Positions 1 through 9,262 are shown, numbered from the stretch's first letter. The stretch: 58,976 bases of DNA from Burkholderiales bacterium (GCA_035518095.1 DATIXX010000057.1:1-58976); one strand, 5' to 3'. Translations and numbers: made by a program. The notes: generated by a model not told the origin, from the sequence alone.

Positions 1-2607
1 AAGGCGCGGCGCATCGAAAAGCTTTTCCGGGGTTTGCGCTTGCATGCTGTAATTGCCCTTGCTTGCCAGGGTGCCACTCGCGATGATGTGGCTGCTGAAA
101 ACGACCATCACCTGCTCCACGTCCATTCCTTTGACATCATAGTCGCCGCTTAGCCCCCACCCGCTATCCCAGTGGATGTCGGCGGTACCTGTTGCCGTGC
201 CCCCATAAAGTCTTGCGCGGATACTGCTCAACTGCATTTCACTGCTTGTCGCCACGCCTTGGGCCTCCAGGGAATCGAACGCGAATTCCGGGCCGATTGG
301 CGATTGCCAACCCCTCGCGCTTAACTTAACCTCGTACTGCCGGTCCTTCCCGGTTACTTCCGCACTCAACTTGCCGTCAGAAGTCTGCAATGAGGCTTGC
401 CGAACTGCTCCGTCCGGCGCCAGGCTGATTATTCCTTGCAACGGCGCCAAGGGAATATTTCGCAGTGCAAGTCTCACGTTTTTAAAGTCGACGCGGCTGA
501 TCTGCAGCGCTGGCGTGCCGCCCGTTGCCGTAGTCCACCGCGCAAGCCTGGGGAGTGCGTCCTGATCCAACGCGATGGTATCGACCTGCACATCGCCTAA
601 CTGGGTGCTTCCGCCCAGCACCAGATCCAATCCAGGCACGCGCACCGTTTCTATCTTGATATCTTTAAGCGTGCCGATCGTGAAGCCTTCGAGTTTGACT
701 TGTGGGGATGGAAAAAGCGATACATACAGATTATTAATCGAGACGGGTTCATGCAACGTATCGGATGCCAGTTTTTCGATACGCGGAATATAATTATTCA
801 GCGGGATCAACTGAACTAAGCCGACGGCCGCGGCAATAAGCAGTCCAAGTATTAACGCAGCGGGTTTCCAGTTGAACGGCTTCTTGGAGGCTCTCATTTT
901 TTTTGCCGCCTCCCGCTCCTTGGCCTCTTCCTCGGCCTTGGCTTTCGCCTTTGCTACACGCAAGGCCTCTGCGTCCGCCTTGGCTTTTTCTTCTGCCTTG
1001 GCTCTTTCCCTGGCCTGGAGCTCCTCCCGTTCCTTGGCTTTTCTTCGTTCTTCCTCTTTTTCAGCCTCTTCCATCCGGCTCGATTTTGCTTTCCCTTCTT
1101 TTTTGGCGCTTTCTCGAATGCTTTCCCGGATTTCTGCTTCGGCCTTCGCCCAGGCCGCCTCTTCCGCCTTGGCGCGTGCTTCCTTACGCAATTTTTCCTC
1201 GTCTTGAGGTTTGACCGGTGCGCCTTCTCCAGCTCCAAGCTGCGCCTGGATTTCTGCTTGCATGCGTCTTTCTGCTTCGATTTTCGATCTCGCCTCGGTT
1301 TCTTCTCTTGCTTTCATTTCCGCCTTGGTTTTGGTCTCGGCCTCTCTCCTGTTCCGGGCTTCTGCCTCTATTTTGGATTTAGCTTCGTGCTCGTACTTAG
1401 CGGCTTCGATTTTCGATCTAGCCTCGGCGTCTTCTCTTGCTTTCATTTCTGCCTTGGCTTTGGTCTCGGCGTCTCTCTTGATTTGGGCGTCTGCCTCTAT
1501 TTTAGCTTTGGCTTCCTGCTCATACTTAGCTGCTAGAGCGGCCTCCTCCTTTTTTCTACGTGCTTCGGCCTCGGCTTTTTCTTCAGCTTCTTTCCGTGCC
1601 CTGGCCTCGGCCTCGACTTTCGCGCGGGCTTCAGCCGCGGCCTTGGCTTTGGCCTCTGCTTCGAGGCGCGCCTTGGCTGCGGCCTCTTCTTTTGCTCTTA
1701 CTTCCGCCGTCGCCCTGGCCTCCGCTTCAGCCCTTGCCTTAGCGTCGGCCTCTGCCTTTGCTTTGGCTTCGGCTTCCGACTTTGCTTTCGCTTCGGCCTC
1801 TGTCTTTGCTTTCGCGTCCGCTTCGGCACGTGCGCGTGATTCCGCTTCCGCCCGCAAGCGCGCTTCGGTCTCTCGCTTTGCCTTTGCTTCTGCCTCTACC
1901 TTGGCACGTGCTTCGGCTTCCGCCTTTGCTTTCAGTTCGGCCTGTGCCTTTGCTTTTGCTTCCGCTTCGGCACGTGCGCGTGATTCCGTCTCCGCTTTAG
2001 CGCGCGCTTCCGCATCATTTTTGGCGCGTGCGTCGGCTTCCGCCTTCGCACGGGCTTCTGCTTCTTTCCTGACTTTTTCTTCAGCCTCTTTTTTGGCTCT
2101 TGCCTCCGCTTCCGCGCGCGCCAGGTCGGCAACTGAAGGTGCAGCGGGCGCCGGCCTCGTGGGCTGAGTCAATCCGCCCCGAGGAGGCGGTTGCGTTAAT
2201 CCGGGTCTAGGAGGCGGTTGCGTTAATCCGGGTCTAGGAGGTGGCTGGGTTCCTACTCTAGGAGGTGGCTGGCTTTGTTCTATCTGACGTGCCTTAGCCT
2301 GGTTATAAACATCGGCCTTGACTTCCGAGACGTCAATTCCCTTTCCGCCTTTGGTGAAGTCAAGGTCAGCCTGAAACAGGGTTTCCGGACCGCTGGAAAA
2401 TATGCGGATGTAGCCTTCGTCCTCCAGCTTTTTCAGCATATCGCGCAGTTTGCTCTCGGTAAGTTTATCGTCTTTGCCGAGGAGACTGCCGACAGTGGAT
2501 TTGCCGTCGACGAGCGTCAAGATCCGGCTAATGTCCTTGGGCAAGGCCTTGTTCTTCATTTCGAGCATGCCTTTGCCGGTCTTGGTGAATATAGTTTTCA
2601 GATTCAT
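1..2607 (-). CDS. AsmA-like membrane protein with N-terminal winged-helix-like domain and long Ala/Glu/Lys helix (partial)
   Basis: The reading frame is open on the minus strand from ATG at 2607 to the window edge, giving 869 codons without a stop; the C-terminus is missing. Residues 1-90 resemble a winged helix used for effector or regulator domains (ILTLVDGKSTVGSLL, then a KLEDEGYI wing). Residues about 110-150 are proline-rich, with nine-residue repeats of the type QPPPRPGLT. Residues about 160-570 are almost only Ala, Glu, Lys and Arg in EAEAKAKAE-type heptads, predicting one very long helix or coiled coil. One membrane segment follows (about 580-598, AALILGLLIAAAVGLVQLIP). The last 270 residues resemble the beta-rich AsmA/DUF748 repeat seen in envelope lipid-transport proteins. 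The domain reading is mine from sequence; the function is unknown. If the membrane segment works as a signal anchor, the helix and winged helix are cytoplasmic and the AsmA part periplasmic. Confidence 0.8.
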   Translation of the reverse strand, partial: MNLKTIFTKTGKGMLEMKNKALPKDISRILTLVDGKSTVGSLLGKDDKLTESKLRDMLKKLEDEGYIRIFSSGPETLFQADLDFTKGGKGIDVSEVKADVYNQAKARQIEQSQPPPRVGTQPPPRPGLTQPPPRPGLTQPPPRGGLTQPTRPAPAAPSVADLARAEAEARAKKEAEEKVRKEAEARAKAEADARAKNDAEARAKAETESRARAEAEAKAKAQAELKAKAEAEARAKVEAEAKAKRETEARLRAEAESRARAEADAKAKTEAEAKAKSEAEAKAKAEADAKARAEAEARATAEVRAKEEAAAKARLEAEAKAKAAAEARAKVEAEARARKEAEEKAEAEARRKKEEAALAAKYEQEAKAKIEADAQIKRDAETKAKAEMKAREDAEARSKIEAAKYEHEAKSKIEAEARNRREAETKTKAEMKAREETEARSKIEAERRMQAEIQAQLGAGEGAPVKPQDEEKLRKEARAKAEEAAWAKAEAEIRESIRESAKKEGKAKSSRMEEAEKEEERRKAKEREELQARERAKAEEKAKADAEALRVAKAKAKAEEEAKEREAAKKMRASKKPFNWKPAALILGLLIAAAVGLVQLIPLNNYIPRIEKLASDTLHEPVSINNLYVSLFPSPQVKLEGFTIGTLKDIKIETVRVPGLDLVLGGSTQLGDVQVDTIALDQDALPRLARWTTATGGTPALQISRVDFKNVRLALRNIPLAPLQGIISLAPDGAVRQASLQTSDGKLSAEVTGKDRQYEVKLSARGWQSPIGPEFAFDSLEAQGVATSSEMQLSSIRARLYGGTATGTADIHWDSGWGLSGDYDVKGMDVEQVMVVFSSHIIASGTLASKGNYSMQAQTPEKLFDAPRL
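1278..1535 (-). repeat. Tandem 129-bp duplication inside the helical region
   Basis: Two adjacent copies of a 129-bp unit (1278-1406 and 1407-1535) encode 43-residue segments that both end in KAEMKARE..EARSKIE and both contain KYE.EAK.KIEA. The period is a multiple of three, so the frame is kept. The copies differ at several third positions and a few residues, so the duplication is not very recent. It suggests that the long helix grew by unequal recombination. Confidence 0.7.
2167..2273 (-). repeat. Four copies of a 27-bp proline-rich repeat
   Basis: A 27-bp unit encoding (T)QPPPRPGL repeats about four times in the linker between the winged-helix-like domain and the long helix. The two central copies (2194-2220 and 2221-2247) are nearly identical; the outer copies have diverged. 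The result is a Pro-rich, probably unstructured spacer. Confidence 0.75.
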
Positions 2608-3080
2608 TTGCTCAAATAGATTCTGACGATTCCGAACTTTAGCTATGACAACTGTGATTAACGGGCGTGCCCGACCGCGCTCATTGGTTTTGAGCCCATA
2701 TTATATGCACCTTAGGGTCTTACCGATAGCGGGAATGCGCTTCTGAACTCCAGGCATTACTGGCCATGCCGTGGACGCCCCGGCATCGGGCCCGCGCAGC
2801 GTAAACTGGGAAAAGGGGCAATTCACCAATGCGAGTTGCGGTAAAATGCAGAGCCTACCTCGTGCTCCCAGGAGCGTGGAATCTCCGGGTATGCCACCGG
2901 TAGGCGAGCGTTGGCCTGCGTATGCACAATCAAGAGTGCGCTCTGCAGTCCGCCTCGCCGTACTGTCTCACAGGAGCGACGCTACGCGAGCGCTGTTCGG
3001 CTCGGTAATCCGGGCAATGATCTTCTTCGCGCCTCGCGTTTTTTCGATGCCCCAGGAATATTTCCACGAGCGAACAAACC
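2608..3080. other. Intergenic region, no gene recognised
   Basis: These 473 bases separate two divergent genes and should carry both promoters. I saw no convincing coding sequence, RNA gene or terminator. Short open frames exist on both strands but have no protein-like composition. Confidence 0.5.
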
Positions 3081-3734
3081 ATGTTCTTAATAGCCCATCG
3101 CGGCTACCATCACTCGGTTCCGGAGAATACGCTTGCCGCCTTTGAGGCTGCAGTACAAATGGGTCTGGATGGGATCGAAACCGACGCGCGCTTAAGCCGC
3201 GACGGGCAAGTCCTGCTGATTCACGACCGCGTGCTTCACGATCGGCAAGCGGTGGCGGAACTGACCCGGCGTGAAATCGAGCAGGCGCTCGCCCACCCTG
3301 TTCCGGCATTGGCCGACGCATTGGAGCAATTCCCTCACGTCATGTGGAATGTCGAAATCAAAACTCGGGATGTTTTTCCGAGAGTACTGGAAGTTCTGCG
3401 GCGTTATCAACGAAGCCACAAGCTATTTGTGACCTCATTCCTGCACGAGTTGGTCGTGCGTTGCGCTGAATTGCTGGATGTGGACTGCGGGTTTCTCGTC
3501 GCGCATCGCCCCGTGCAATTACAGGAATTGCTAGGCGGCCGCGGCAACCACCCGAAGCTCCGGAGCATCGTTTGGGACTACAATACGCTCGACGAAGATA
3601 TGCTGCGAGGCGCTGCAGCCGAGGGATGGAGTTCATTTGTATACGGCGCAGTGACGCCATCCGAACATATGAGCTGTGCCGAATTGAACCTTGCGGGCCT
3701 GATTACCGATTTTCCACAATATTTGAAAAAGTAA
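3081..3734 (+). CDS. ugpQ: Glycerophosphodiester phosphodiesterase
   Basis: The 217-residue protein hydrolyses glycerophosphodiesters to glycerol 3-phosphate and an alcohol. The family hallmarks are clear: HRG near the N-terminus (residues 6-8), [11 protein letters not shown], the acidic metal-binding pair in [13 protein letters not shown], the HD after the third strand (LLIHDRVL), and NVEIK in the middle. There is no signal peptide, which matches the cytoplasmic UgpQ type rather than periplasmic GlpQ. The stop lies 4 bases before the glycerol kinase start, so the two are probably cotranscribed and act in sequence on phospholipid headgroup scrap. The ribosome site is weak. Confidence 0.9.
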   Translation: MFLIAHRGYHHSVPENTLAAFEAAVQMGLDGIETDARLSRDGQVLLIHDRVLHDRQAVAELTRREIEQALAHPVPALADALEQFPHVMWNVEIKTRDVFPRVLEVLRRYQRSHKLFVTSFLHELVVRCAELLDVDCGFLVAHRPVQLQELLGGRGNHPKLRSIVWDYNTLDEDMLRGAAAEGWSSFVYGAVTPSEHMSCAELNLAGLITDFPQYLKK

Positions 3735-3738
3735 ATCC

Positions 3739-5229
3739 ATGTCCTTCATCCTGGCTCTGGACCAAGGCACGACCAGTTCGCGAGCCATAGTCTTCGACCA
3801 TACCGGATCAATTCGGGCACAGGCGCAGCATGAGCTTACGCAGCATTATCCGAAACCGGGCTGGGTGGAACAGAATCCGAACGAGATTTGGTCAACGCAA
3901 TTAGCCGTGGCACGCCTGGCACTGCAGCGCGCAGGCGTTCCGGCATCCGACATCGCCGCGTTAGGCATCACCAACCAGCGGGAGACCACCGTGGTGTGGG
4001 AACGCAAAAGCGGCGAACCTTTATGCAACGCCATCGTTTGGCAGGACCGCCGCACGGCGACTGACTGCGAGCTACTGCAGAACAAGGGCTTTAGCTCGCT
4101 TGTTTCCGTCAACACCGGGCTACTCCTCGACCCCTATTTTTCAGGCACAAAATTGCGCTGGATTCTAGATCATGTCAGCGGCGCGAGGAAAGCCGCCGAA
4201 TCAGGAAGCCTGGCTTTCGGAACAGTGGATAGCTGGCTCATCTGGAAACTTACCGGAGGGGCCGCGCACATCACCGATGCCAGCAACGCGTCTCGTACCT
4301 TGCTGTACAACATTCACACTGGCAACTGGGACGAGAAGCTGCTGGCAATGCTTGACGTGCCGCACGCTGTGCTTCCGGCAGTGTGCCCGTCGAGCGGCGT
4401 AATCGCTGAAACCAAGGCGGACGTGCTGGGCGCCCGCATCCCGATCGCGGGAATTGCGGGCGACCAACAGGCGGCGCTTTTTGGACAATGCTGCTTCAGG
4501 CCGGGCATGGTGAAGAATACTTACGGAACCGGCTGTTTCATGCTATTGCACACTGGACACAAGCTGGTCAAATCGCATAACCGACTTTTGACGACGGTCG
4601 CGTGGCGCTTTGGTAAGCGCCTCGAATATGCGCTTGAAGGCAGCGTCTTCGTCGCGGGCGCGGTGGTACAGTGGCTGCGTGAAGGTTTGGGCATCATTCG
4701 TTCCTCGCGCGAGGCGGAAACGCTGGCGGCGAAGGTTCCCGATAACGGCGGGGTGTACTTGGTGCCGGCGTTTACAGGCCTCGGCAGTCCGCACTGGGAC
4801 GCGTATGCGCGAGGCGCTATCCTAGGTCTTACGCGTGGCACGAATGCGGCGCACATTGCCCGTGCAGCACTGGAGAGCATCGCTTTTCAGAGTTCTGATC
4901 TGCTCGATTCCATGCGGGCAGATTCCAGGACTGGATTATCGGAGCTGCGGGTGGACGGCGGTGCGACGCAGAACAATCTCCTCATGCAGTTCCAAGCGGA
5001 TTTGCTCGGTGTGCCGGTGGTCCGCCCCAAGATTTTCGAAACCACTGCTTTGGGCGCGGCCTATCTCGCGGGTCTGGCCGTGGGCTATTGGAAAAACCGG
5101 AAGGAAATCGCAGCGCAATGGCGGGCGGAGCGCAAGTTTGAACCCAAAATGAACCGCGCTGAAGCGCGGCAGATGCAGGCAAAATGGCAAAAAGCAGTTC
5201 ACCGCGCCAAGGGTTGGGCGCGCAAATGA
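3739..5229 (+). CDS. glpK: Glycerol kinase
   Basis: The 496-residue protein phosphorylates glycerol to sn-glycerol 3-phosphate with ATP. The FGGY-kinase landmarks are present: the N-terminal phosphate loop [15 protein letters not shown], the substrate region [22 protein letters not shown], and the C-terminal [15 protein letters not shown] signature. The length is normal for GlpK. It follows ugpQ by 4 bases. No glpF transporter or glpD dehydrogenase is adjacent, so further metabolism must be encoded elsewhere. Confidence 0.97.
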   Translation: MSFILALDQGTTSSRAIVFDHTGSIRAQAQHELTQHYPKPGWVEQNPNEIWSTQLAVARLALQRAGVPASDIAALGITNQRETTVVWERKSGEPLCNAIVWQDRRTATDCELLQNKGFSSLVSVNTGLLLDPYFSGTKLRWILDHVSGARKAAESGSLAFGTVDSWLIWKLTGGAAHITDASNASRTLLYNIHTGNWDEKLLAMLDVPHAVLPAVCPSSGVIAETKADVLGARIPIAGIAGDQQAALFGQCCFRPGMVKNTYGTGCFMLLHTGHKLVKSHNRLLTTVAWRFGKRLEYALEGSVFVAGAVVQWLREGLGIIRSSREAETLAAKVPDNGGVYLVPAFTGLGSPHWDAYARGAILGLTRGTNAAHIARAALESIAFQSSDLLDSMRADSRTGLSELRVDGGATQNNLLMQFQADLLGVPVVRPKIFETTALGAAYLAGLAVGYWKNRKEIAAQWRAERKFEPKMNRAEARQMQAKWQKAVHRAKGWARK

Positions 5230-5233
5230 TATT

Positions 5234-5725
5234 TCATTGGTTCTCGTACAACCGGTGGCGCTTGTGCCAGTTGATAATAGCTTCTCTGGGAAATTCGCCG
5301 AAATATCTGTCGCGCTTACGTTTCGGGACTTCTGCCCAGGGCGCCTTGTAATTTAGCATCACGTAATCGTGCCAGGGTGCGACCGGAAGCGGTGTGTCAA
5401 TGGCCGAAGCAAAGGGGTAGACCCATTGCTTCCAACGCGGATCGGCCAGCCATAGCGCGGAGCCGCATTTGCTGCAGAAATACCTGCGCGCAGAGCTGAG
5501 GATATTCTTCCCGTTTTTGCCTTCAATCCGTGCCCTATATACGGAAAGATTTTTGCGGCCTGTCACTTTGAGAGTGTCTGATTCACCCAGGATGTTAACG
5601 GCATAACCACCGCCCCCCGCAGTCTTGCGGCAGATTGAACAGTAGCAGTACATGTAGGGATATGGAGTGCGGGATTCAACAGTGAAACGGCCAGCCCCGC
5701 AGTGACAAGAGCCCTTGAGCAGCAT
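5234..5725 (-). CDS. GFA/CENP-V family zinc protein
   Basis: The 163-residue protein belongs to the family named after glutathione-dependent formaldehyde-activating enzyme. Its zinc ligands are visible: GSCHCGAGRFTV at the N-terminus (CxC), CYCSICRK (CxxC) in the middle and FCSKCGSAL near residue 85. Family members are small cytoplasmic beta-tent proteins, and a true glutathione-formaldehyde role is often doubtful. The start has a good ribosome site (AAGGAG, 6 bases upstream). It converges with glpK, ending 5 bases from it. Confidence 0.85.
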   Translation of the reverse strand: MLLKGSCHCGAGRFTVESRTPYPYMYCYCSICRKTAGGGGYAVNILGESDTLKVTGRKNLSVYRARIEGKNGKNILSSARRYFCSKCGSALWLADPRWKQWVYPFASAIDTPLPVAPWHDYVMLNYKAPWAEVPKRKRDRYFGEFPREAIINWHKRHRLYENQ

Positions 5726-5823
5726 GATTTGTCTCCTTCGCTAAAGTGTGAAATGCATCTTTGCCAAACTTTGAAAATTGGCGGATATTATATTTTCGTG
5801 GAGAAAATCCGGATTATCCAGTC

Positions 5824-6588
5824 ATGGCCAAGCTTGCGGTTTTCAACCAGAAGGGCGGGGTGGGGAAAACCACCGCTACGCTAAATCTCATGTCGGCTCT
5901 TGCCAGACAGGGTCGCGAACCGCTGGCAATAGATCTCGACCCGCAGGCGCACCTATCGTCGATCAGCGGCGTGCAGATAGCCTCAAGCGCGGACAGCATT
6001 TATGGATTCTACAACGATGGGCGCACGCTTACCGCGCTGATTTGCGACGCCAGCGTTGGCTGGCAGATTATCCCCTCGCACCTGGAACTCTCGAAGGTGG
6101 ATACGCATTTCGGCAAGGGACCGAATGCGCTCAATCGGCTGAACACGGGTATTGTCAACGAAAACCTCAACACGGGCCGGCCGATATTAATTGACTGCTG
6201 CCCGATGTTGGGGGTGTTGTCGCTCAACGCAATTTTCGCAAGCGACAGAGTGCTGGTGCCGGTTTCGGCTGATTATCTTGCACTGAAGGGAGTGATGCAG
6301 GTCGAAAAGACCCTCAAAGCCCTGGAGCATGTGTTAAAAAAACGGGTGGAGCGGCGCTTCGTGATCACCCGCTTCGATGCGCGGCGCAAAATGTCGTGGG
6401 AGGTCTGCCGGCAGATCACGGACAAATTCGGTTCCGACGTCTGCGAGACGCGTATTTCGGAGAACGTCAGCGTAGCCGAGAGCCCGTACAACAACAAGGA
6501 TGTGTTCGCGCACGCCCCGGATAGTCGCGGCGCGCAGGATTACCACGCGTTGCTTTGCGAATTGATCGCCTGCGGCTTCGTTGAATAA
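5824..6588 (+). CDS. Orphan ParA/MinD-family ATPase
   Basis: The 254-residue protein has the deviant Walker A box of ParA ATPases (FNQKGGVGKTTATLN), the A-prime motif LAIDLDPQAHLS and the Walker B-like region PILIDCCPMLG. I chose ATG 5824, because the 21 extra residues from the upstream ATG at 5761 do not look like ParA and the P-loop conventionally lies near residue 10. Such ATPases position DNA or protein cargo by binding nucleoid DNA. No parB or centromere-like repeats are next to it, and it is flanked by convergent and divergent single genes, so its cargo is unknown. It could also be a remnant of an integrated plasmid, but base composition does not stand out. Confidence 0.85.
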   Translation: MAKLAVFNQKGGVGKTTATLNLMSALARQGREPLAIDLDPQAHLSSISGVQIASSADSIYGFYNDGRTLTALICDASVGWQIIPSHLELSKVDTHFGKGPNALNRLNTGIVNENLNTGRPILIDCCPMLGVLSLNAIFASDRVLVPVSADYLALKGVMQVEKTLKALEHVLKKRVERRFVITRFDARRKMSWEVCRQITDKFGSDVCETRISENVSVAESPYNNKDVFAHAPDSRGAQDYHALLCELIACGFVE

Positions 6589-6592
6589 AACG

Positions 6593-6838
6593 CTAGCCTG
6601 CCTTATCCTGGTTGGCAATAAGAGAAACAATGTCCTCAAACGCTACTTTTTCTTTGGCCGTGATTTCCTTGGCTGCTGTATTTCCTGTTTCCGGAATAAC
6701 GCTGCGCTCTAGAATTTCGAAATGCAGATACATTTGGCCGAGCTTGCGTTCCGCATCGGCCTGATCTCTTCCGTGGATCACCAAGTTTTGTATGGTGAGC
6801 CCGTTGCGGGTCCGGATTACGAAACCGAATTTAGTCAT
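6593..6838 (-). CDS. Small hypothetical protein
   Basis: The 81-residue protein has a compact N-terminal part (FGFVIRTRNGLTIQNLVI, then AERKLGQMY) and a charged C-terminal helix. I do not recognise the family. The start lies 8 bases after the stop of the GlcG-like gene without its own clear ribosome site, so it is probably translated by coupling as the last gene of the gamma-carbonic anhydrase/GlcG operon. The N-terminus would suit a small alpha/beta domain; nothing indicates a catalytic site. Confidence 0.6.
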   Translation of the reverse strand: MTKFGFVIRTRNGLTIQNLVIHGRDQADAERKLGQMYLHFEILERSVIPETGNTAAKEITAKEKVAFEDIVSLIANQDKAG

Positions 6839-6846
6839 TGACGAAT

Positions 6847-7245
6847 TTACTGCAATACCGCTGCCCCGGCCTCGGCAATCTGGGCGTCTTCAGCCGATTT
6901 CACACCGGAAACGCCGATGCCGCCTATCACCTCGCCGTCCGCATTAAGTGGCAGACCGCCTTCAAGCAATACCACGCCCGGTAGCGAAAGGTAGCCCATG
7001 CGACCGTCGGCAAGCCGCTCCTCCCAGCTTTTGGTATGGCGCTTGAACGCACTTGCGGAATACGCCTTGCCAATCGCCACTTTGACGCTGCCGAACTGTG
7101 TGCCGTCGGCACGCTGCAGATAGACCAGGTGACCGCCGTCGTCGACTATGGCGATCACTACTTTCCATTTATTGGCATTGGCCTTGGCTTCGGCCGCCGC
7201 CGCAACGCGCTTGGCCATTTCCAGTGTCAGGGCTTTTTTTTGCAT
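6847..7245 (-). CDS. GlcG/HbpS-family protein
   Basis: The 132-residue protein matches the GlcG/HbpS (DUF336) family: an N-terminal helix (LTLEMAKRVAAAAEAKA), the VAIVDDGGHLVYLQRADG-like strand pair, SVKVAIGKAYSA, and the GGLPL...GEVIGGIGVSG core. Members bind haem or small ligands and often sit beside oxidation enzymes. There is no signal peptide, so it is probably cytoplasmic. The ribosome site GGGAGTG precedes the ATG. It lies 15 bases downstream of the gamma-carbonic anhydrase gene and is probably in the same operon. It is well separated from the glcDEF genes of this window. Confidence 0.85.
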   Translation of the reverse strand: MQKKALTLEMAKRVAAAAEAKANANKWKVVIAIVDDGGHLVYLQRADGTQFGSVKVAIGKAYSASAFKRHTKSWEERLADGRMGYLSLPGVVLLEGGLPLNADGEVIGGIGVSGVKSAEDAQIAEAGAAVLQ

Positions 7246-7260
7246 TGTGCACTCCCAAAA

Positions 7261-7788
7261 TCAACGCGTTTCAATCTTGAGCTGTTTCTGATATCGTTTG
7301 AAATTTTTTACGTAATCGTCCGCGTTCCATCTAATTAGCTTTATTTCATCCGCCGTTACCCGGCGCACGATTTTGCCCGGCGAGCCCATGACCACGGAAC
7401 CTTCGGGAATTACCTTGCCCTCGGTGATCAGCGTGTTCGCGCCGATGATGCAATTTTTGCCTATGGAGGCGTGATTGAGAATAATGCTTTTGATGCCGAT
7501 CAGGCAGTTGTCGCCTATGGTGCAGCCGTGCAGCATCACCAGATGACCTACGGACACATGCTTTCCGATAGTGAATTCGACGCCCTTGTCGGTATGCAGC
7601 ACCGCGCCGTCCTGGACATTCGAGCCCTCGCCGATAGTGAGCGTTTCATTGTCGCCACGCACCACTGCATTGAACCAGACGCTGGTGTTGTTCTCCATAA
7701 CCACGTTGCCGACGACCACGGCGTTGTCAGCGACGAAATGATGCTCGCCAATAAATTTGACTTTGTGTTCCCCGAGCGAAAAAATCAT
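7261..7788 (-). CDS. Gamma-class carbonic anhydrase-like hexapeptide protein
   Basis: The 175-residue protein is a left-handed beta-helix protein of the YrdA/PaaY/CaiE type. Hexapeptide repeats run from about residue 15 to 130 (VVVGNVVM, VVRGDNETLTIGEGSNVQDGAVLH, HVSVGHLVMLHGCTIGD). The three zinc histidines of the gamma-carbonic anhydrase fold can be matched to the His of DGAVLH, VGHLV and MLHGC. Reversible CO2 hydration is plausible, but many homologues have no proven activity. It leads an operon with the GlcG-like and 81-residue genes and is divergent from the dehydrogenase at 7860. Confidence 0.88.
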   Translation of the reverse strand: MIFSLGEHKVKFIGEHHFVADNAVVVGNVVMENNTSVWFNAVVRGDNETLTIGEGSNVQDGAVLHTDKGVEFTIGKHVSVGHLVMLHGCTIGDNCLIGIKSIILNHASIGKNCIIGANTLITEGKVIPEGSVVMGSPGKIVRRVTADEIKLIRWNADDYVKNFKRYQKQLKIETR

Positions 7789-7859
7789 AGTTTTTTTGGC
7801 TGGTTAATAGATGCTTTGAAGCCACACCATTATAGCGCTGCAGCCGGTAAAATGGCTTT

Positions 7860-9236
7860 ATGAATTTGTACCATTTGCTGAATCTGCGAGCTGAATCTGG
7901 CAAACCGCTGCGCGTGGGATTGATCGGAGCGGGCAAGTTCGCCTCGATGTTTCTCGCGCAGGCACGGCGCATGCCGGGAGTTCAAGTTACGGCCGTTGCC
8001 GACGTAGCGCCGGAGCGTGCGCTGGAGGCGTTGCGCCGCTGCGGATGGAAGGACAACCAGTTCGATGCCGCGAGTTTCGCTGAGGCGGCCAAGCGCCGCG
8101 CGGTTTATGTTGGCGGCGATGCGCTGGGATTAATAGGCGCGGAAAGCGTTGAAATCGTGATCGACGCGACCGGCAACCCGACCGCGGGCATTCAGCATGT
8201 TTTGGCGTGCTGCGACCACCACAAGCACATCATCATGGTCAATATTGAGGCGGATGCATTGGCGGGGCCTTTGCTTGCGCGCCGTGCCCGCGAAGCCGGG
8301 ATCATTTATTCGCTAGCCTATGGCGACCAGCCGGCGCTGATCTGCGAGCTTGTGGACTGGGCGCGTGCTGCCGGCTTTGAGGTCATCGCAGCGGGAAAGG
8401 GAACGAAGTATCTGCCCGAGTACCATGCTTCCACTCCGGACACCGTATGGGATTATTACGGTTTCAGCGAAGATATGGTGAAATACGGTGGCTTCAATGC
8501 GCAAATGTTCAATTCGTTCTTGGACGGGACCAAGTCGGCGATTGAAATGGCGGCAGTAGCGAACGCCACGGGGCTTAGTCCGCCGCGGCAGGGCCTGAGT
8601 TTTCCGCCCTGTGGCGCCAATGAGCTGCCGCAGGTGCTGCGCCCGATATCGGCAGGCGGCGTGCTTGAAAATCCCGGAATGGTGGAAGTGGTTTCCAGCT
8701 TGAAGCGCGACGGGACACAGGTTGCGCGCGATTTGCGCTGGGGCGTATACGTCGTTTTTGCCGCGTCGAGCGAATATGTGGCGCGCTGCTTCAAGGAATA
8801 TGGCTTGATGACCGATGATTCGGGACGCTACGCCGCGATGTACAAGCCTTATCACCTGATCGGATTGGAACTCGGCATCAGCGTAGCCTCGGTCGGCCTG
8901 CGCAATGAGCCGACCGGCGCGCCCACCGATTTTCGCGGCGACGTGGCTTCGGTGGCCAAGCGCGATTTAAAACAAGGAGAAATGCTTGACGGGGAGGGCG
9001 GCTATACAGTTTACGGTAAGCTCACACCTGCGCGCGACTCGCTTGCCATGGGCTGCTTACCCATCGGTCTTGCACACGGCGTGAAACTTAAGAATTCGAT
9101 TCGCGCCGGCGCGCTTCTAACCTGGGGCGATGTGGCAATCAAGGAAGAAGATCCTGCGATTCGCTTCAGGCGGGAGATGGAGCTGCAGTTTAAAGAGCAT
9201 TGGCGAATTGGATCCACTGCAGCGCAAGCAAGTTGA
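7860..9236 (+). CDS. Predicted oxidoreductase, homoserine dehydrogenase-like with C-terminal SAF domain
   Basis: The 458-residue protein begins with a Rossmann fold (LRVGLIGAGKFASMF, then VADVAPERALEAL), followed by a dinucleotide-linked catalytic core (VIDATGNPTAG, IIMVNIEADALAGP, SLAYGDQPALICELVDWA). The last 100 residues look like a SAF domain (RDLKQGEMLDGEGGYTVYGKL... LPIGLAHGVKLKN). This matches the group annotated as predicted homoserine dehydrogenase with a SAF domain. The substrate is not known to be homoserine, and related proteins work on branched sugars or polyols. No threonine or methionine genes are nearby. It stands alone between divergent and convergent neighbours. Confidence 0.8.
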   Translation: MNLYHLLNLRAESGKPLRVGLIGAGKFASMFLAQARRMPGVQVTAVADVAPERALEALRRCGWKDNQFDAASFAEAAKRRAVYVGGDALGLIGAESVEIVIDATGNPTAGIQHVLACCDHHKHIIMVNIEADALAGPLLARRAREAGIIYSLAYGDQPALICELVDWARAAGFEVIAAGKGTKYLPEYHASTPDTVWDYYGFSEDMVKYGGFNAQMFNSFLDGTKSAIEMAAVANATGLSPPRQGLSFPPCGANELPQVLRPISAGGVLENPGMVEVVSSLKRDGTQVARDLRWGVYVVFAASSEYVARCFKEYGLMTDDSGRYAAMYKPYHLIGLELGISVASVGLRNEPTGAPTDFRGDVASVAKRDLKQGEMLDGEGGYTVYGKLTPARDSLAMGCLPIGLAHGVKLKNSIRAGALLTWGDVAIKEEDPAIRFRREMELQFKEHWRIGSTAAQAS

Positions 9237-9262
9237 TTGCCTTGTTGCAACAAAATCAGAAA

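Noticed and set aside
872..2167. Long plus-strand frames rich in Ala, Ser, Leu and Phe
   Set aside because: They are the antisense reading of the EAK-rich helix encoded on the minus strand; the composition follows from the complementary codons.
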